From Agromyces sp. Root81 (GTDB lineage: Bacteria; Actinomycetota; Actinomycetes; Actinomycetales; Microbacteriaceae), in contig NZ_LMIR01000002.1 of the NCBI RefSeq assembly GCF_001429165.1, forward strand, positions 1-64,000: DNA of 64,000 nucleotides, written 5' to 3'. Shown piece by piece: positions 46,146-56,541 of this stretch (positions are counted from its first letter, which is position 1; each line of letters starts with the position of its first letter). The translations under genes and the position numbers were made by a program. The notes under the pieces were generated by a model that worked only from the letters and a program-made list of their open reading frames with translations, searched no databases and had not been told where the DNA came from.

Positions 46146-47141
46146 TCAGCCGGCGACGATGCGCTGCGAGCCCGCGTCGAACTCGACGAGATCGCCGGTC
46201 TCGCCGGCGCGACTCGCGCGACCGCCGAGCACGAGCATGTACGCGAGGAATCCGCCGAGCGCCACGACGCCGATGCCGATCTTCACGGGCCACGGCCACG
46301 GCGCCGGGGTGACGAACCCCTCGATGATCCCGGAGACGAAGAGGAAGAACACGAGGCCGATCGCCACGCTGAAGAGCGCCCGGGCGTCTTCGGCGAGTGC
46401 TACGCCCCGCGGTCTCGGCCCGGGGGCGACCCACGACCAGAAGATGCGGAGCCCTGCCGCGGCGGCGACGAAGACGCACGTGAGCTCGAGCAGTCCGTGG
46501 GGCGCGATGTAGAGGAAGAACGTGTCGGCCTCGTCGTAGGCGAACATGACCGCCGCGTTGACACCGAGGTTCTGCGCGTTCTGCAGGATCACCCACGGCA
46601 CCCACACCCCGAGGATCCCGAAGGCCACGCACTGCGCCGCGATCCAGGCGTTGTTCGTCCAGACCGCGCCAGCGAAGGACGCAGCGGGATTCTCCGAGTA
46701 GTACGCGACGAATCCCTCCTCGGCGATCTGCCGCAACTCCTCCTCGCTGCCGAGCGCAGCGAGCACGCGCGGGTCGGCGCTGATCCACCACGCGTAGAGC
46801 GCCGCCACGACGACCGTGAAGATCGCCACGGCGAGGGTCAGCCACCGCAGCCGGTAGAACGCAGCCGGCAGGCTCACGACCGCGAATCGGGTGAACTGCC
46901 GCAGCGGGTTCTCAGGGGCACCGGTGAACGCCAGCCGAGCCCGGGCGAGCGTGACCGAGAGCCGGTCGCCGAGCGCCGAGGAACCCGCGGTCGCCTGCAC
47001 GAGCGAGAGGTCGGATGCCGCACTCTGATACCGCTCGATGAGTTCGTCGGCCTCTGCGCCGTCGAGCCGTCGGCGGCGTGCGAGCGCGTCGAGTCGCTGC
47101 CAGTCGTCATGACGAGCGGAGGCGAGCGCATCGAGATCCAT
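46146..47141 (-). CDS. stage II sporulation protein M (SpoIIM)-like membrane protein
   Basis: A 331-residue protein: soluble helical N-terminus (about 1-95), then five or six membrane helices with NNAWIAAQCVAFGILGVWVPWVILQNAQNLGVNAAV and APHGLLELTCVFVAAAAGLRI, the SpoIIM/DUF95 signature. No sporulation is implied; the family is widespread in actinobacteria beside RDD and MoxR genes. ATG 47141 lies 17 nt from the divergent RDD start; TAGTAT (47150-47155) is 8 nt upstream, suggesting a leaderless mRNA. Confidence 0.9.
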   Translation of the reverse strand: MDLDALASARHDDWQRLDALARRRRLDGAEADELIERYQSAASDLSLVQATAGSSALGDRLSVTLARARLAFTGAPENPLRQFTRFAVVSLPAAFYRLRWLTLAVAIFTVVVAALYAWWISADPRVLAALGSEEELRQIAEEGFVAYYSENPAASFAGAVWTNNAWIAAQCVAFGILGVWVPWVILQNAQNLGVNAAVMFAYDEADTFFLYIAPHGLLELTCVFVAAAAGLRIFWSWVAPGPRPRGVALAEDARALFSVAIGLVFFLFVSGIIEGFVTPAPWPWPVKIGIGVVALGGFLAYMLVLGGRASRAGETGDLVEFDAGSQRIVAG

Positions 47142-47158
47142 CTGCTTGAATACTACCC

Positions 47159-48001
47159 ATGGCAGATGCCCCCGCCGTCGCTCAGAGCGTCGCCCGATTC
47201 GACGACGAGGGCGTCGTGACCGGCGAAGCCGTCGCGCTCGACGTCCGGCCCGCGAGCGCCGTCATCCGCGCCGGCGGCGCGGTCATCGACGTGCTCCTCT
47301 CCGTGCTGCTCTTCCTCGGCCTGCTGTTCGCGGTCTCAGGGCTCGGCATCGATCAGAAGGGGTTCCAGGCCGTCCTGATCGCGGGCATCGTCACGTGCAT
47401 CGTGATCGTGCCGACGACGGTCGAGACCGCATCTCGCGGCCGCTCGCTCGGCAAGCTCGCGATGGGGCTCCGCGTCGTCCGCGACGACGGCGGCGCGATC
47501 GGGTTCCGGCACGCGTTCATCCGTGCGCTCACGGGAGTCATCGAGATCTACCTGACGTTCGGCGGCCTCGCCGTGCTCGTCGGGTTCCTGAACCCGTCGT
47601 CGAAGCGCCTCGGCGATCTCCTCGCCGGCACGCACGGACAGGTCGAGCGGGTGCCGAAGCTGCCGTCGACGGCTTTCGCCGTGCCGGCCGAGCTCACCTC
47701 ATGGGCGGCGATCGCCGATGTCGGGCGACTTCCCGACCCGATCGCACGCCGAGTCGCGACGTTCTTCGTCAACGCCGAGCACCTCTCCCCCGAGAGCCGC
47801 GCGCGCGCCGCGGCGTCGCTCGCCGTCGAGGTGACGCCGTTCGTCTCGCCCCTGCCCGATGCGCCGGCCGAGCGCTTCCTCGCCGGGGTCGCGGCACTCC
47901 GACGCGAACGGGACGCCGTCGCGCTCGCGCTCGTCGACGCCCGCATGGCGTCGCTCTCCCCCGAGCTCACGTCGACGCCCCCCGGGTTCCCGGAGCGCTG
48001 A
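47159..48001 (+). CDS. RDD family membrane protein
   Basis: A 280-residue protein with the RDD domain in the first 170 residues: RPASAVIRAGGAVIDVLLS, GRSLGKLAMGLRVVRDDGGAIGFRHAFIRAL, and three membrane helices; the C-terminal ~110 residues are soluble. RDD proteins are thought to be transport-related; role unknown. Starts 17 nt from the divergent SpoIIM-like gene, without a ribosome site. Confidence 0.9.
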   Translation: MADAPAVAQSVARFDDEGVVTGEAVALDVRPASAVIRAGGAVIDVLLSVLLFLGLLFAVSGLGIDQKGFQAVLIAGIVTCIVIVPTTVETASRGRSLGKLAMGLRVVRDDGGAIGFRHAFIRALTGVIEIYLTFGGLAVLVGFLNPSSKRLGDLLAGTHGQVERVPKLPSTAFAVPAELTSWAAIADVGRLPDPIARRVATFFVNAEHLSPESRARAAASLAVEVTPFVSPLPDAPAERFLAGVAALRRERDAVALALVDARMASLSPELTSTPPGFPER

Positions 48002-48011
48002 CCCGGCCCGA

Positions 48012-48040
48012 CGGATGCCGCGAGCCGCGGCATCCGTCAC
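48012..48040. terminator. 13-bp terminator between RDD gene and ahcY
   Basis: GACGGATGCCGCG, loop AGC, and perfect complement, between two converging stop codons at 48001 and 48045. Confidence 0.85.
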
Positions 48041-48044
48041 CGGA

Positions 48045-49526
48045 TCAGTAGCGGTAGTGGTCGACCTTGTACGGCCCCTCGACGGGCACGCCGATGTAGG
48101 CCGCCTGCTCCGGCGAGAGCTCGGTGAGCACGACGCCGAGGGCGTCGAGGTGCAGGCGGGCGACCTTCTCATCGAGGTGCTTCGGCAGCACGTAGACGCC
48201 GACCGGGTACTGCTCGGGGCGGGTCCACAGCTCGATCTGGGCGAGCACCTGGTTCGTGAACGAGTTCGACATCACGAACGACGGATGCCCCGTGGCGTTG
48301 CCGAGGTTCATGAGCCGCCCCTCGGAGAGCACGAGGATCGAACGCCCCGTCGGCAGCCGCCACTCGTGCACCTGCGGCTTGATCTCGACGCGCTCGGCGC
48401 CGTCGAGCGACTCGAGCGCGGCCATGTCGATCTCGTTGTCGAAGTGGCCGACGTTCGCGACGATCGCCAGGTGCTTCATGCCCAGCATGTGCTCGACGCG
48501 CACGACGTCCTTGTTGCCGGTGCACGTGACGAAGATGTCGACCTCGCCGACGACGTCGTCGAGACGCGCGACCTGGAAGCCGTCCATCGACGCCTGGAGC
48601 GCGCAGATCGGATCGACCTCCGAGACGATGACTCGGGCGCCCTGGCCGCGGAGCGCCTCTGCCGCGCCCTTGCCGACGTCGCCGTAGCCGACGACGAAGG
48701 CGACCTTGCCGCCCATGAGCACGTCGGTGGCGCGGTTCAGGCCGTCGGGCAGCGAGTGGCGGATGCCGTACTTGTTGTCGAACTTCGACTTCGTGACCGA
48801 GTCGTTGACGTTGATCGCCGGGAAGAGCAGCTCCCCCTCGGCGTGCAGCTCGTAGAGGCGGTGCACGCCGGTGGTGGTCTCCTCGGTGACGCCCTTCAGC
48901 TCCGCGGCGATGCGGGTCCAGCGATCGGACGAGAGCTCGAGGCTGCGGCGCAGGGTGTCGAGCACGACGCGGTACTCGTGGCTCGCGTCATCGGCTGCCT
49001 CGGGCACGATGCCGGCCGCCTCGAACTCGCGGCCGCGGTGCACGAGGAGGGTCGCGTCGCCGCCGTCGTCGAGGATCATGTTGGGGCCGATCCAGTCGGC
49101 GCCGGATGCCGCGGCCTCCGCCGACCAGTCGAAGATGCGGTCGGTGCACCACCAGTACTCTTCGAGCGACTCGCCCTTCCAGGCGTAGACCGGCACGCCG
49201 GCGGGCGCATCGACAGTGCCCTCTGGGCCGACGACGATCGCGGCGGCCGCTTCGTCCTGCGTGGAGAAGATGTTGCAGCTGGCCCAGCGCACCTGTGCGC
49301 CGAGCGCGACGAGGGTCTCGATGAGCACGGCGGTCTGCACCGTCATGTGCAGGCTGCCGGCGATGCGGGCGCCGGCGAGCGGCTTCGACGCACCGAACTC
49401 GGCGCGGAGGGCCATGAGGCCCGGCATCTCGTTCTCGGCGAGCCGCAGCTGGTGGCGGCCGGCATCGGCGAGCGACAGGTCGGCGACCTTGTACGGGAGG
49501 GCGGTGATCGCGGGCAGCGTGGTCAT
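48045..49526 (-). CDS. ahcY: adenosylhomocysteinase
   Basis: A 493-residue NAD-dependent enzyme that splits S-adenosylhomocysteine to adenosine and homocysteine. It has [31 protein letters not shown]-type active-site region ([13 protein letters not shown]), the NAD motif [12 protein letters not shown], and the C-terminal KVDHYRY that closes the neighbouring subunit. ATG 49526 gives [16 protein letters not shown]; upstream extension is not supported. Only 64 nt separate it from manB, too little for a riboswitch. Confidence 0.98.
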   Translation of the reverse strand: MTTLPAITALPYKVADLSLADAGRHQLRLAENEMPGLMALRAEFGASKPLAGARIAGSLHMTVQTAVLIETLVALGAQVRWASCNIFSTQDEAAAAIVVGPEGTVDAPAGVPVYAWKGESLEEYWWCTDRIFDWSAEAAASGADWIGPNMILDDGGDATLLVHRGREFEAAGIVPEAADDASHEYRVVLDTLRRSLELSSDRWTRIAAELKGVTEETTTGVHRLYELHAEGELLFPAINVNDSVTKSKFDNKYGIRHSLPDGLNRATDVLMGGKVAFVVGYGDVGKGAAEALRGQGARVIVSEVDPICALQASMDGFQVARLDDVVGEVDIFVTCTGNKDVVRVEHMLGMKHLAIVANVGHFDNEIDMAALESLDGAERVEIKPQVHEWRLPTGRSILVLSEGRLMNLGNATGHPSFVMSNSFTNQVLAQIELWTRPEQYPVGVYVLPKHLDEKVARLHLDALGVVLTELSPEQAAYIGVPVEGPYKVDHYRY

Positions 49527-49590
49527 GTGCCCATTCTGCCAGTTCGACCCCCGGCACCGTTCGCGGTGCCGTCGGGCCACCGCGAACGCG

Positions 49591-51024
49591 TCAGGAGCGA
49601 ATGAGCGCCAGCACCTCGTCGCGGATGGCCGCCATCGTCGGGGCATCCTGGCCTTCGGCGTTCAGACGCAGCAGCGGCTCGGTGTTCGAGGGCCGAACGT
49701 TGAACCACCAGAACGCCTCGTCGCCGCTCGTCATGCCCGTCACGGTGAGACCGTCGAACTCGTCGAACTCGGCCCGGTCGGTGAACGCCTCGACGATGCG
49801 CGTGTACGCGGCGGGCACGTCGTCGACGACCGAGTTGATCTCGCCCGAGAGCGAGTACGGGGTGAACCGGGTCGACATCTCGGAGAGCGGCGCCTCCTGC
49901 GCGCCGAACTCGGCGAGCACGTGCATGGCGGCGAGCATGCCGTTGTCCGCGCCCCAGAAGTCGCGGAAGTAGTAGTGCGCCGAGTGCTCGCCGCCGAACA
50001 CGGCGCCGGTCGCCTTCATCTGGTCCTTGATGAGCGAGTGCCCGACGCGGGTGCGCACCGGGGTCGCCCCGGCCTGCTCGATCACCTCGGGCACGAAGCG
50101 CGAGGTGATGAGGTTGTGGATGACCGAGACATCCGCTTCGCCCGCTGCGCGCACTCGCGCGATCTCGCGGAGCGCGACGATCGCGGCCACGGCGGAGGGG
50201 TTCACGGCCCCGCCCTGCTCGTCGACGACGAAGCAGCGGTCAGCGTCGCCGTCGAATGCGAGACCGAGGTCGGCACCGTGCTCGACGACCGCGCGCTGCA
50301 GGTCGACGAGGTTCGCGGGCTCGAGCGGGTTCGCCTCGTGGTTCGGGAACGTGCCGTCGAGTTCGAAGTAGAGCGGCACGATCTCGAGGGGCAGGGCCGA
50401 CAGGCCTGCTGCGGTGCCGAGCACGGCCGGCACGGTGAGGCCGCCCATGCCGTTGCCGGCATCGACGACGATCTTGAGCGGGCGGACGTCGCTGAGGTCG
50501 ACGAGCGAGCGCAGGTAGGCCGCGTAGTCGGCGAGCACGTCGACCGTGGTGACGGCACCCGGCACGGGGACCGGCGCGATGCCGTGCTCGAGGTAGTCGG
50601 CCGCACGATCGCGGATCGCGGCGAGACCGGTGTCGAGCGAGATGCCCTGGGCGCCCGCACGCGAGAACTTGATTCCGTTGTAGGCGGCGGGGTTGTGACT
50701 CGCGGTGAACATCGCCGCGGGCGCGTTCATCGAGCCGGAGGCGAAGTAACTCTCGTCGGTCGAGCACAGGCCGATCGAGACGACATCGGCGCCGCGGGCG
50801 ATCGCACCGCGCGCGAACGCCTCGGCGAAGCCCGGCGAGGAGTCCCGCATGTCGTGCCCGACGACGACCTTGCCGCCGCCGGCGCCGACCTCGTCGACGA
50901 ACGCCGCGGCGAGGGCCTCGACCGTCTCGGCAGTGAGCCCGTCACCCACGATTCCGCGGACGTCGTAGGCCTTCACGATCGCGTCGAGGCGCGCTCGTGC
51001 CTCGGAGGGTGCAGCGGAATTCAT
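49591..51024 (-). CDS. manB: phosphomannomutase/phosphoglucomutase
   Basis: A 477-residue enzyme converting mannose-6-P to mannose-1-P. Active Ser109 lies in [13 protein letters not shown], the metal loop is [10 protein letters not shown], and the C-terminal phosphate-binding loop is [12 protein letters not shown]. It feeds GDP-mannose synthesis with manA 9 kb away. Its ATG overlaps the DUF3499 stop (ATGA, 51021-51024), matching the mycobacterial order manB-Rv3258c. Confidence 0.96.
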   Translation of the reverse strand: MNSAAPSEARARLDAIVKAYDVRGIVGDGLTAETVEALAAAFVDEVGAGGGKVVVGHDMRDSSPGFAEAFARGAIARGADVVSIGLCSTDESYFASGSMNAPAAMFTASHNPAAYNGIKFSRAGAQGISLDTGLAAIRDRAADYLEHGIAPVPVPGAVTTVDVLADYAAYLRSLVDLSDVRPLKIVVDAGNGMGGLTVPAVLGTAAGLSALPLEIVPLYFELDGTFPNHEANPLEPANLVDLQRAVVEHGADLGLAFDGDADRCFVVDEQGGAVNPSAVAAIVALREIARVRAAGEADVSVIHNLITSRFVPEVIEQAGATPVRTRVGHSLIKDQMKATGAVFGGEHSAHYYFRDFWGADNGMLAAMHVLAEFGAQEAPLSEMSTRFTPYSLSGEINSVVDDVPAAYTRIVEAFTDRAEFDEFDGLTVTGMTSGDEAFWWFNVRPSNTEPLLRLNAEGQDAPTMAAIRDEVLALIRS

Positions 51025-51236
51025 GCCTTGAAACCTACCTCACCGATGCTGACGTGCCGTACGACCTGCCACCCGACGGGCGCCGACGTGCGCTCGGCGT
51101 GCCGGGCGCAGAGGTCGTAGCCGTGGGGCTCGCGGGTGGCCGCGAGCGGGCCGAGCACGGCCATCGAATCGGCATAGTCGAACGTCAGCGTGGCGACCGC
51201 TTCGGCGGCGCAGGCAGTGCGCGAACAACGTCTCAT
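51021..51236 (-). CDS. DUF3499 family protein
   Basis: A 71-residue protein with the family's conserved start MRRCSRTACAAEAVATLTFDYADS and LCARHAERTSAPVGWQVVR; two CxxxxC/CxxH pairs likely bind zinc. Conserved upstream of manB in actinobacteria (Rv3258c in M. tuberculosis). Function unknown. Divergent from the metallopeptidase gene. Confidence 0.9.
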   Translation of the reverse strand: MRRCSRTACAAEAVATLTFDYADSMAVLGPLAATREPHGYDLCARHAERTSAPVGWQVVRHVSIGEVGFKA

Positions 51237-51281
51237 GGCTCCACCAGAGTAGCGAGCATCACGGCCATTACGATGGAGGGT

Positions 51282-51725
51282 ATGCCCCGATCCCGTCGTG
51301 TCGCCTCCGAGCCGCGCTCGCCCCGGCGACTCGCCAGGGACCGTCACGGCCGCGGACTCCGCTCCGCCGTCACCGGACCGCACCTGCCGATGCTGCACAA
51401 CCGGCTCGACGACTTCGACATCACCGTCGGCACGACCGCGGCCTACCTCCGCGGCCTCTGGCCCGAACTCGACGGCGTCGTCTTCGAGGTGTCACAGGGC
51501 CCGGCGGAGGCCATCCACGACGACCACGTCGACCGTTGGAAGGTCTTCCACGACGAACGGCGCATCGTCTTCTACCGGCTGCCGATCGTGCGGTTCCTGC
51601 GCCTGCAGGAGGGCGAGGAGCGCGAGGAGAAGCTCCTCATCGAGAGCTGCGTCTTCCGGGCGATCGCCGACCTGCTCGGCAAGGACCCGTGGGAGCTCGC
51701 ACCGGGTCGCTACCGGCACCTCTGA
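51282..51725 (+). CDS. metallopeptidase family protein
   Basis: A 147-residue protein with a basic start, FDITVGTTAAYLRGLWPELDGVVFEV and VDRWKVFHDERRIVFYRLPIVRFL, ending FRAIADLLGKDPWELAPGRYRHL. It matches the actinobacterial Rv3259-like metallopeptidase family, although the HExxH zinc motif is not evident here, so activity is doubtful. TACGAT (51269-51274) is 7 nt before ATG 51282, suggesting a leaderless mRNA; ATG 51273 is possible. Confidence 0.8.
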   Translation: MPRSRRVASEPRSPRRLARDRHGRGLRSAVTGPHLPMLHNRLDDFDITVGTTAAYLRGLWPELDGVVFEVSQGPAEAIHDDHVDRWKVFHDERRIVFYRLPIVRFLRLQEGEEREEKLLIESCVFRAIADLLGKDPWELAPGRYRHL

Positions 51726-51770
51726 GCCGACAGAGCCCGACGGCTCGACGAGCGTCGCGCCTGGCCGTGA

Positions 51771-53246
51771 CTACCGCGGGAAGACTCGGATCGGCGAGTC
51801 GAGCGGCCCAGGAGGCTGCGCCCCGAACGCCGCGAGCTCGCCCTCGCCGCTGAACGATACCGAGGCATGCACGCCGGCGACGCCGGCGAGCGAGACGATC
51901 GCACCCTCGTCGACCTCCACGGATGCCGCGGAGCCCGCGTCGATTGTCACCGCCCGGGTCTGCCCGTCGATCGTGAACTGCACCTCCGCGGCGTCCTCAC
52001 CCTCGTTGGCGAGGTGGAGCATCGGCGATGGACCGTCGGGCACCGCGATCACGGCGGCTTCGAGCAACGGTGCCGTCGACGCGAACCAGGCGAAGTCCCC
52101 GGATGACGCGGCATCCGCATCGCCCGGCTGCGTCGCGCCGGCCGCAGCGGCCGTCGTCGCGCGTGCGGCGGCCACGATGGGTCCGTCGGCGTCGAGCCGC
52201 ACGGTGTACACGCCGGCGTCGAGCACCCCGAGCGGCACGTCGGTCGCGCGACCCGGCTGCAGCGTCGTCTCGATGGTGGATCCGCTCGCACCCGCCTCTG
52301 GCACGACCCCGATCGACACGTCGACCGGTTCATCGCCGGTCGCGAGCAACCGCACGGCGGGGAAGTCGTCGCCCTCGGCGTGATCGTCGGTGGGATCGAC
52401 GCCGCCCGACTCGGCGACGACGAAGCCCGGGATGACCTGGCTGTTCGCGGGCATCGCCGCCACGCCGGTGAACTCGACCCCGGCCGGGGCGAGCCCGTCG
52501 ACGGCGGACTGCTCGAGTGCGGCCGCGATCGTGCCGCCGGTGCTCGTCACGTGCACGACCGGCGAGGCCACGTTCGGTGCGAGCCCGGCGAGCGAGACGA
52601 CCCGTTGGCTGCCGGCGGGCACGATGATGCCGAGCGCCGAACCGGCCTCGATCGCCCCGGCCTCGCCGATCACGCGCACGTCGACGGTGGCGGCGACGTC
52701 GGTGGGGTTCGCGAGCGAGACGAGGCTCGTGCGCCCGAGCGTCGTCGAACCGGCGACGAGCCACGACTCGGCGGCGGCCTCGGCGCACGAGGCGGCGGCG
52801 AACCCCGTGATCGTCTCCGTGTCGGCCGACTGCGACTGGGCTCCGGCGAGCAGGCCCGCGCCGACCGATCCGGGTTCGACCGCGAGCACCACGGGCGTGC
52901 CGTCGCGGTCGGCACGCGGGTTGCCCGGTGTCGCGAGCGGCGTCTCGGTGATCTCCACGTCGTCGGGGTCGGCACCGAAGACCACGTCGGCCGAACCGAT
53001 CGACGATGCCGTCGTCGCGGCGGCCGCGTCGTCGGCGAGGGTGAGCAGCGGGCCGGGGCAGACTCGCTGCTGCCGGCTCTCAGCGGGTTGCACGACGAGC
53101 GACGGGGGCGTCACCCGCTGCTCGGGCCACGGCACGAGGGCCGCGGCGCCGAGGGCCGCGGCTGCGAGTGCCGCCGCCACGAGGAATCCGGCGGCACGAC
53201 CGCCGACGCGGGCGATGGTTCGGGCGACGTTGCGATCAGCGGGCAT
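51771..53246 (-). CDS. DUF5719 family exported protein
   Basis: A 491-residue protein with one N-terminal membrane helix or signal anchor (about 18-40) and a long extracellular Ala/Gly/Val-rich beta domain: AVRVICP-type start replaced by QQRVCPGPLLTLADD, repeated LVSLANPTDVAATVDVRVIG segments. DUF5719 proteins accompany the large GT2 gene and whiB in many actinobacteria; function unknown, probably envelope-associated. Overlaps the GT2 gene by 11 nt. Confidence 0.85.
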   Translation of the reverse strand: MPADRNVARTIARVGGRAAGFLVAAALAAAALGAAALVPWPEQRVTPPSLVVQPAESRQQRVCPGPLLTLADDAAAATTASSIGSADVVFGADPDDVEITETPLATPGNPRADRDGTPVVLAVEPGSVGAGLLAGAQSQSADTETITGFAAASCAEAAAESWLVAGSTTLGRTSLVSLANPTDVAATVDVRVIGEAGAIEAGSALGIIVPAGSQRVVSLAGLAPNVASPVVHVTSTGGTIAAALEQSAVDGLAPAGVEFTGVAAMPANSQVIPGFVVAESGGVDPTDDHAEGDDFPAVRLLATGDEPVDVSIGVVPEAGASGSTIETTLQPGRATDVPLGVLDAGVYTVRLDADGPIVAAARATTAAAAGATQPGDADAASSGDFAWFASTAPLLEAAVIAVPDGPSPMLHLANEGEDAAEVQFTIDGQTRAVTIDAGSAASVEVDEGAIVSLAGVAGVHASVSFSGEGELAAFGAQPPGPLDSPIRVFPR

Positions 53247-56200
53247 CGTCGTCTCCCTTCGTCTCGGTCGGCCGGTCGGATGGCTCCGCCGGCTGGTCGT
53301 CGGGCGGTGGCGGATTCACGTCGGGGCGCACGTCGTCGGCGCCATCGGTCGCAGCGGCGCCCGCAGCCTCGACGGCCTCGGCGGATGCGTCGGTCGTCGC
53401 GGTCTCCGTCACGGGCCCCACGTCCGACACCGTGGTGGTCCCGGTCTCGTCGGTCTCGGCCTCCTCGGCCGCTCCTTCCGCTCCGGCCGCTCCGGCGGCT
53501 CCCGCGTCATCCGCGTCATCGGAGTCGACCGGGTCGACCGCTCGCGGCTTCCGCCCCCACCGCTGCTTCCGAGGCCGCTGCTGCACCGGGCGACGATCGG
53601 CCTCACGGCCTGCGCCCGTCGGGATGGAGAGCAGGAGCGTGGCCCCGAGCACGATGACCTGCACTGCCGTGATCAGCCCGGTGAGCGCGCCTCCGGCGTT
53701 CGGCGGGATCTGCGCTGCAGGGGCATCGGGTTCGGCGGCGCTGAACCTCCACAGCGTTCCGAAGTCGGTCTCGCCGACGGCGATCAGGGCCGCATTGCCG
53801 TCGAGCGCCGTTCGCGCCCGCGTGCTCGTCGCCTCGGACTCCCGGTCGTCGCCGGCCGGAGGGGCGAGCAGCACGAACGAGACGCCGAATTCGCGGATCG
53901 CGGCATCCGGGTCGAATCCGCTGCGCGAGGCGAGGTTGCCGGCGATCTCCGCCAGCTCCTCCTCCGAGGCGCTCATCTCCTCGAGCGTCTGCTCGAGCGT
54001 CGACTGCTCGTCGAGCGTCGTGCCCGTGCCTCGTTCGAGCGTGGCCCTGATGCTGCCGTCCGCCTCGGGCTGGATGCGGAGCGTCGTCACCCGCGGGTCC
54101 GTGTCGGCCTCCGCACCGACGAAGGCGGGCAGCGTGCGCTCCGCGGCCGGGGCGATCGCGGTCGACACGGTGGCGATGCCGAGTCCGGTCGGCAGCACGG
54201 CGGCGACCACACCGGCGGCGACGAGCCAGGCGAGCACGGCAGCGCCACGGCGGACTGCGTTCAACGCGATGACGGCCGCGAGCGTGAAACCGAGCCATTC
54301 GAGGCTCAACCCGCCGCCCGTCCAGACCTGCACGGCGTCGGGTCCGGCGACCGCGACGGCGATGTGCGCGGTCGCCACGGCCGTGGCGAACCCGAGCAGC
54401 GCGACGCCGAGGCTGAGCACCGCACCGCGGATGCCGGGAGCGAGCACGGCGGCGAGCGCGGCGACGATGAGCGGCACGACCAGCAGCGTCACGAGCAGCT
54501 TCGGATCGATCGCCGAGCCCTCGCCGAGGACGGAGGCCCAGCCGCCCCACGCCTCGCCCGGGAACCCGAGCGCGAGCTGCCACGCCGAGGGAGCCGCACT
54601 GTCGAGCGGGAGACCCGGGTCCGCGAGCAGCGCGAGCGGGGTGTCGCGGCCGATCTGGGCGAGCACGAGGGGTGCGAAGAGCACGAGGGCCGGAATCGGC
54701 AGCCCTGCGAGGCGCACCGCCGCCCGACCGCTCACGGCGAGTCCGACGAGCCACGCGACGAGCAGCGCGGGCGCGAGGCTCGGTGCCGCGGCGATCACGC
54801 CGGCGAAGAGGAGCGACGCCGTCGCGGCGGCGGCCCACGACGTGGCAGCTCCGAAGACGGCGAACGCGAGCCATCCGAGCAGCATGTGGGCGATCACGGC
54901 ACCCGGTCGCCCGTCGGCGAGGGCGACGAGGAGCGGCGGCGCGAGTCCCCAGACGAGCGCGGCGACGGCGCGGACCGAGCCGCGCTCGGTCAGCCGGGAT
55001 GCCGCGAACCAGGCACCGAGCGTCGCGACCGGCACCGCGACGATCCAGAGCAGCACGAGCACGAACGACGGCGCCCAGAATGCGAGGGATCCGAGCACGG
55101 CGAGCACGCCGGCGAAGGGGTCGGCCGCGCCGACGAATCCGGGTCCGATGTCGCGCCAGCCGTAGGCGGCGTTGCGCCACAGTTCATCGAGCCCGCTCGA
55201 CAGCGGGAGGAGCCCGCCACCGCTCAGGCCCTGCGCCCCGAACAGCCAGGAGAACAGTCCGACGGAGGCCACGATCGATGCGAGGAGCACCCAGCCGCCG
55301 CCGGTGCCGAGGAACTGGAGTTCCTCCTTGCGACCGCGTGCACGGGCGCGCCGCGCCTCAGCGGCGTGCTGGCGCCGGCGGCGCACCTCGTCGGGCGGCA
55401 TCCGGAGCGGCGCGATCGCCGACCAGCCGGTCGTGCGCGCCGACTTCAGCCGTCGCCGCGCACGGGCCACCCGCATGCCCGAGAACATCGTGCCGAGCGC
55501 CGCAGAGAACTCCCCCGTGATCGCACCCGGCGACTTCACGAGCAGCAGCCGGATCGAGCGGAGGATCGCGAGCGGCAGGTAGGTGAGCCAGTGCACCGGC
55601 ACGGCGACCGCGGGCGCGTAGACCAACCGGCGGTGCAGGGCGGCGGCACGCGCCGCACGGGTGCGACGCCGACTCGCTCGGGCTCGCGGGTCGGCGGGCG
55701 GGCCGACGACGCCGTCGCCCGCGAAGCGCACGTGCGCCTCGGGCACCACCGACACCCGGTGACCGGCGAGGCGGGCGCGGATCGAGAAGTCGAGCGCGTC
55801 GTCGACGGTCGGCAGCGCCGGGTCGAACCCCTCGAGCGAGCGCCAGACCGTGTGCCGCACGAGGATCGCGGCCGGGTCGAGGCCGAGCACGTCGCTCAGC
55901 CCGTCGTGCTGGCCCTGGTCGAGTTCGTCGGACACGAGCGACACGCTGCGTCCGAACCGCGTGATCGTGCGGCCGAAGGTCGCGATGCGGTCGGGGGCGT
56001 CCCACTCGCGCAGCTTGGGCCCGGCGATCGCGACGGACTTCGCCGTCTCGAGGGTCGCCACGAGGCGCTCGAGCGCGTCCGGCGCTGGCGCCGTGTCCTC
56101 TGCGAGGAGCCAGAGCGCGTCGGCGTCCGAGGCCGGCGCGTCGAGGACCCGCTCGCCTGCGCGCACCGCTTCGCCGAACGACAGCCGCTGCGAGAGCTCG

Positions 56201-56376
56201 ACGATGTGCGTCGGCGAGGCCGTTGCGGCGAGTTCCCGCGCCTCGGCGTCGGCCTCCGTGAGCACGATGACGAGCGCATCCGGGGAACGGCGCTGCGCTC
56301 GAAGTGCTTCGAGGGAGCGTCTGAGGTGGTCGCCACCGTGATGTGCGACGAGGACGGCGGTGACTCTGGGGAACAT
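53236..56376 (-). CDS. large family 2 glycosyltransferase with membrane domains
   Basis: A 1046-residue protein: N-terminal GT2 domain (about 1-240; VTAVLVAHHGGDHLRRSLEAL, then WLLAEDTAPAPDALERL in place of DxD and ILVRHTVWRSLEGFDPAL), then a membrane segment pair, about 12 further helices (about 350-720), an extracellular stretch, one more helix near 920 and an acidic disordered tail. It resembles actinobacterial Rv3256c-neighbourhood GT2 proteins of cell-wall glycan synthesis. ATG 56376 gives MFPRVTAVLVAHH. Product unknown. Confidence 0.85.
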   Translation of the reverse strand: MFPRVTAVLVAHHGGDHLRRSLEALRAQRRSPDALVIVLTEADAEARELAATASPTHIVELSQRLSFGEAVRAGERVLDAPASDADALWLLAEDTAPAPDALERLVATLETAKSVAIAGPKLREWDAPDRIATFGRTITRFGRSVSLVSDELDQGQHDGLSDVLGLDPAAILVRHTVWRSLEGFDPALPTVDDALDFSIRARLAGHRVSVVPEAHVRFAGDGVVGPPADPRARASRRRTRAARAAALHRRLVYAPAVAVPVHWLTYLPLAILRSIRLLLVKSPGAITGEFSAALGTMFSGMRVARARRRLKSARTTGWSAIAPLRMPPDEVRRRRQHAAEARRARARGRKEELQFLGTGGGWVLLASIVASVGLFSWLFGAQGLSGGGLLPLSSGLDELWRNAAYGWRDIGPGFVGAADPFAGVLAVLGSLAFWAPSFVLVLLWIVAVPVATLGAWFAASRLTERGSVRAVAALVWGLAPPLLVALADGRPGAVIAHMLLGWLAFAVFGAATSWAAAATASLLFAGVIAAAPSLAPALLVAWLVGLAVSGRAAVRLAGLPIPALVLFAPLVLAQIGRDTPLALLADPGLPLDSAAPSAWQLALGFPGEAWGGWASVLGEGSAIDPKLLVTLLVVPLIVAALAAVLAPGIRGAVLSLGVALLGFATAVATAHIAVAVAGPDAVQVWTGGGLSLEWLGFTLAAVIALNAVRRGAAVLAWLVAAGVVAAVLPTGLGIATVSTAIAPAAERTLPAFVGAEADTDPRVTTLRIQPEADGSIRATLERGTGTTLDEQSTLEQTLEEMSASEEELAEIAGNLASRSGFDPDAAIREFGVSFVLLAPPAGDDRESEATSTRARTALDGNAALIAVGETDFGTLWRFSAAEPDAPAAQIPPNAGGALTGLITAVQVIVLGATLLLSIPTGAGREADRRPVQQRPRKQRWGRKPRAVDPVDSDDADDAGAAGAAGAEGAAEEAETDETGTTTVSDVGPVTETATTDASAEAVEAAGAAATDGADDVRPDVNPPPPDDQPAEPSDRPTETKGDDDAR

Positions 56377-56541
56377 CGGGGTCAGCCTAAGCCGCGCACC
56401 CCGCGGCATCCGTCACCGCACCGGGCGTGCCTCGAAAACAGATGACCGGAGTCGTGCGCCGCGCCGGGGCCGGTCGTGAGAGCCGTGCGACCCGCGGGAG
56501 CGCTGCGGTCCGCGCGCCGGATGACGCGCGGACCGAGCAGC

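Noticed and set aside
49527-49590. Possible SAH riboswitch before ahcY
   Set aside because: Only 64 nt separate ahcY from manB and no suitable stem arrangement is visible.
52390-56445. 1351-codon plus-strand open frame
   Set aside because: Antisense to DUF5719 and GT2 genes, low-complexity Arg/Gly composition, no domains.
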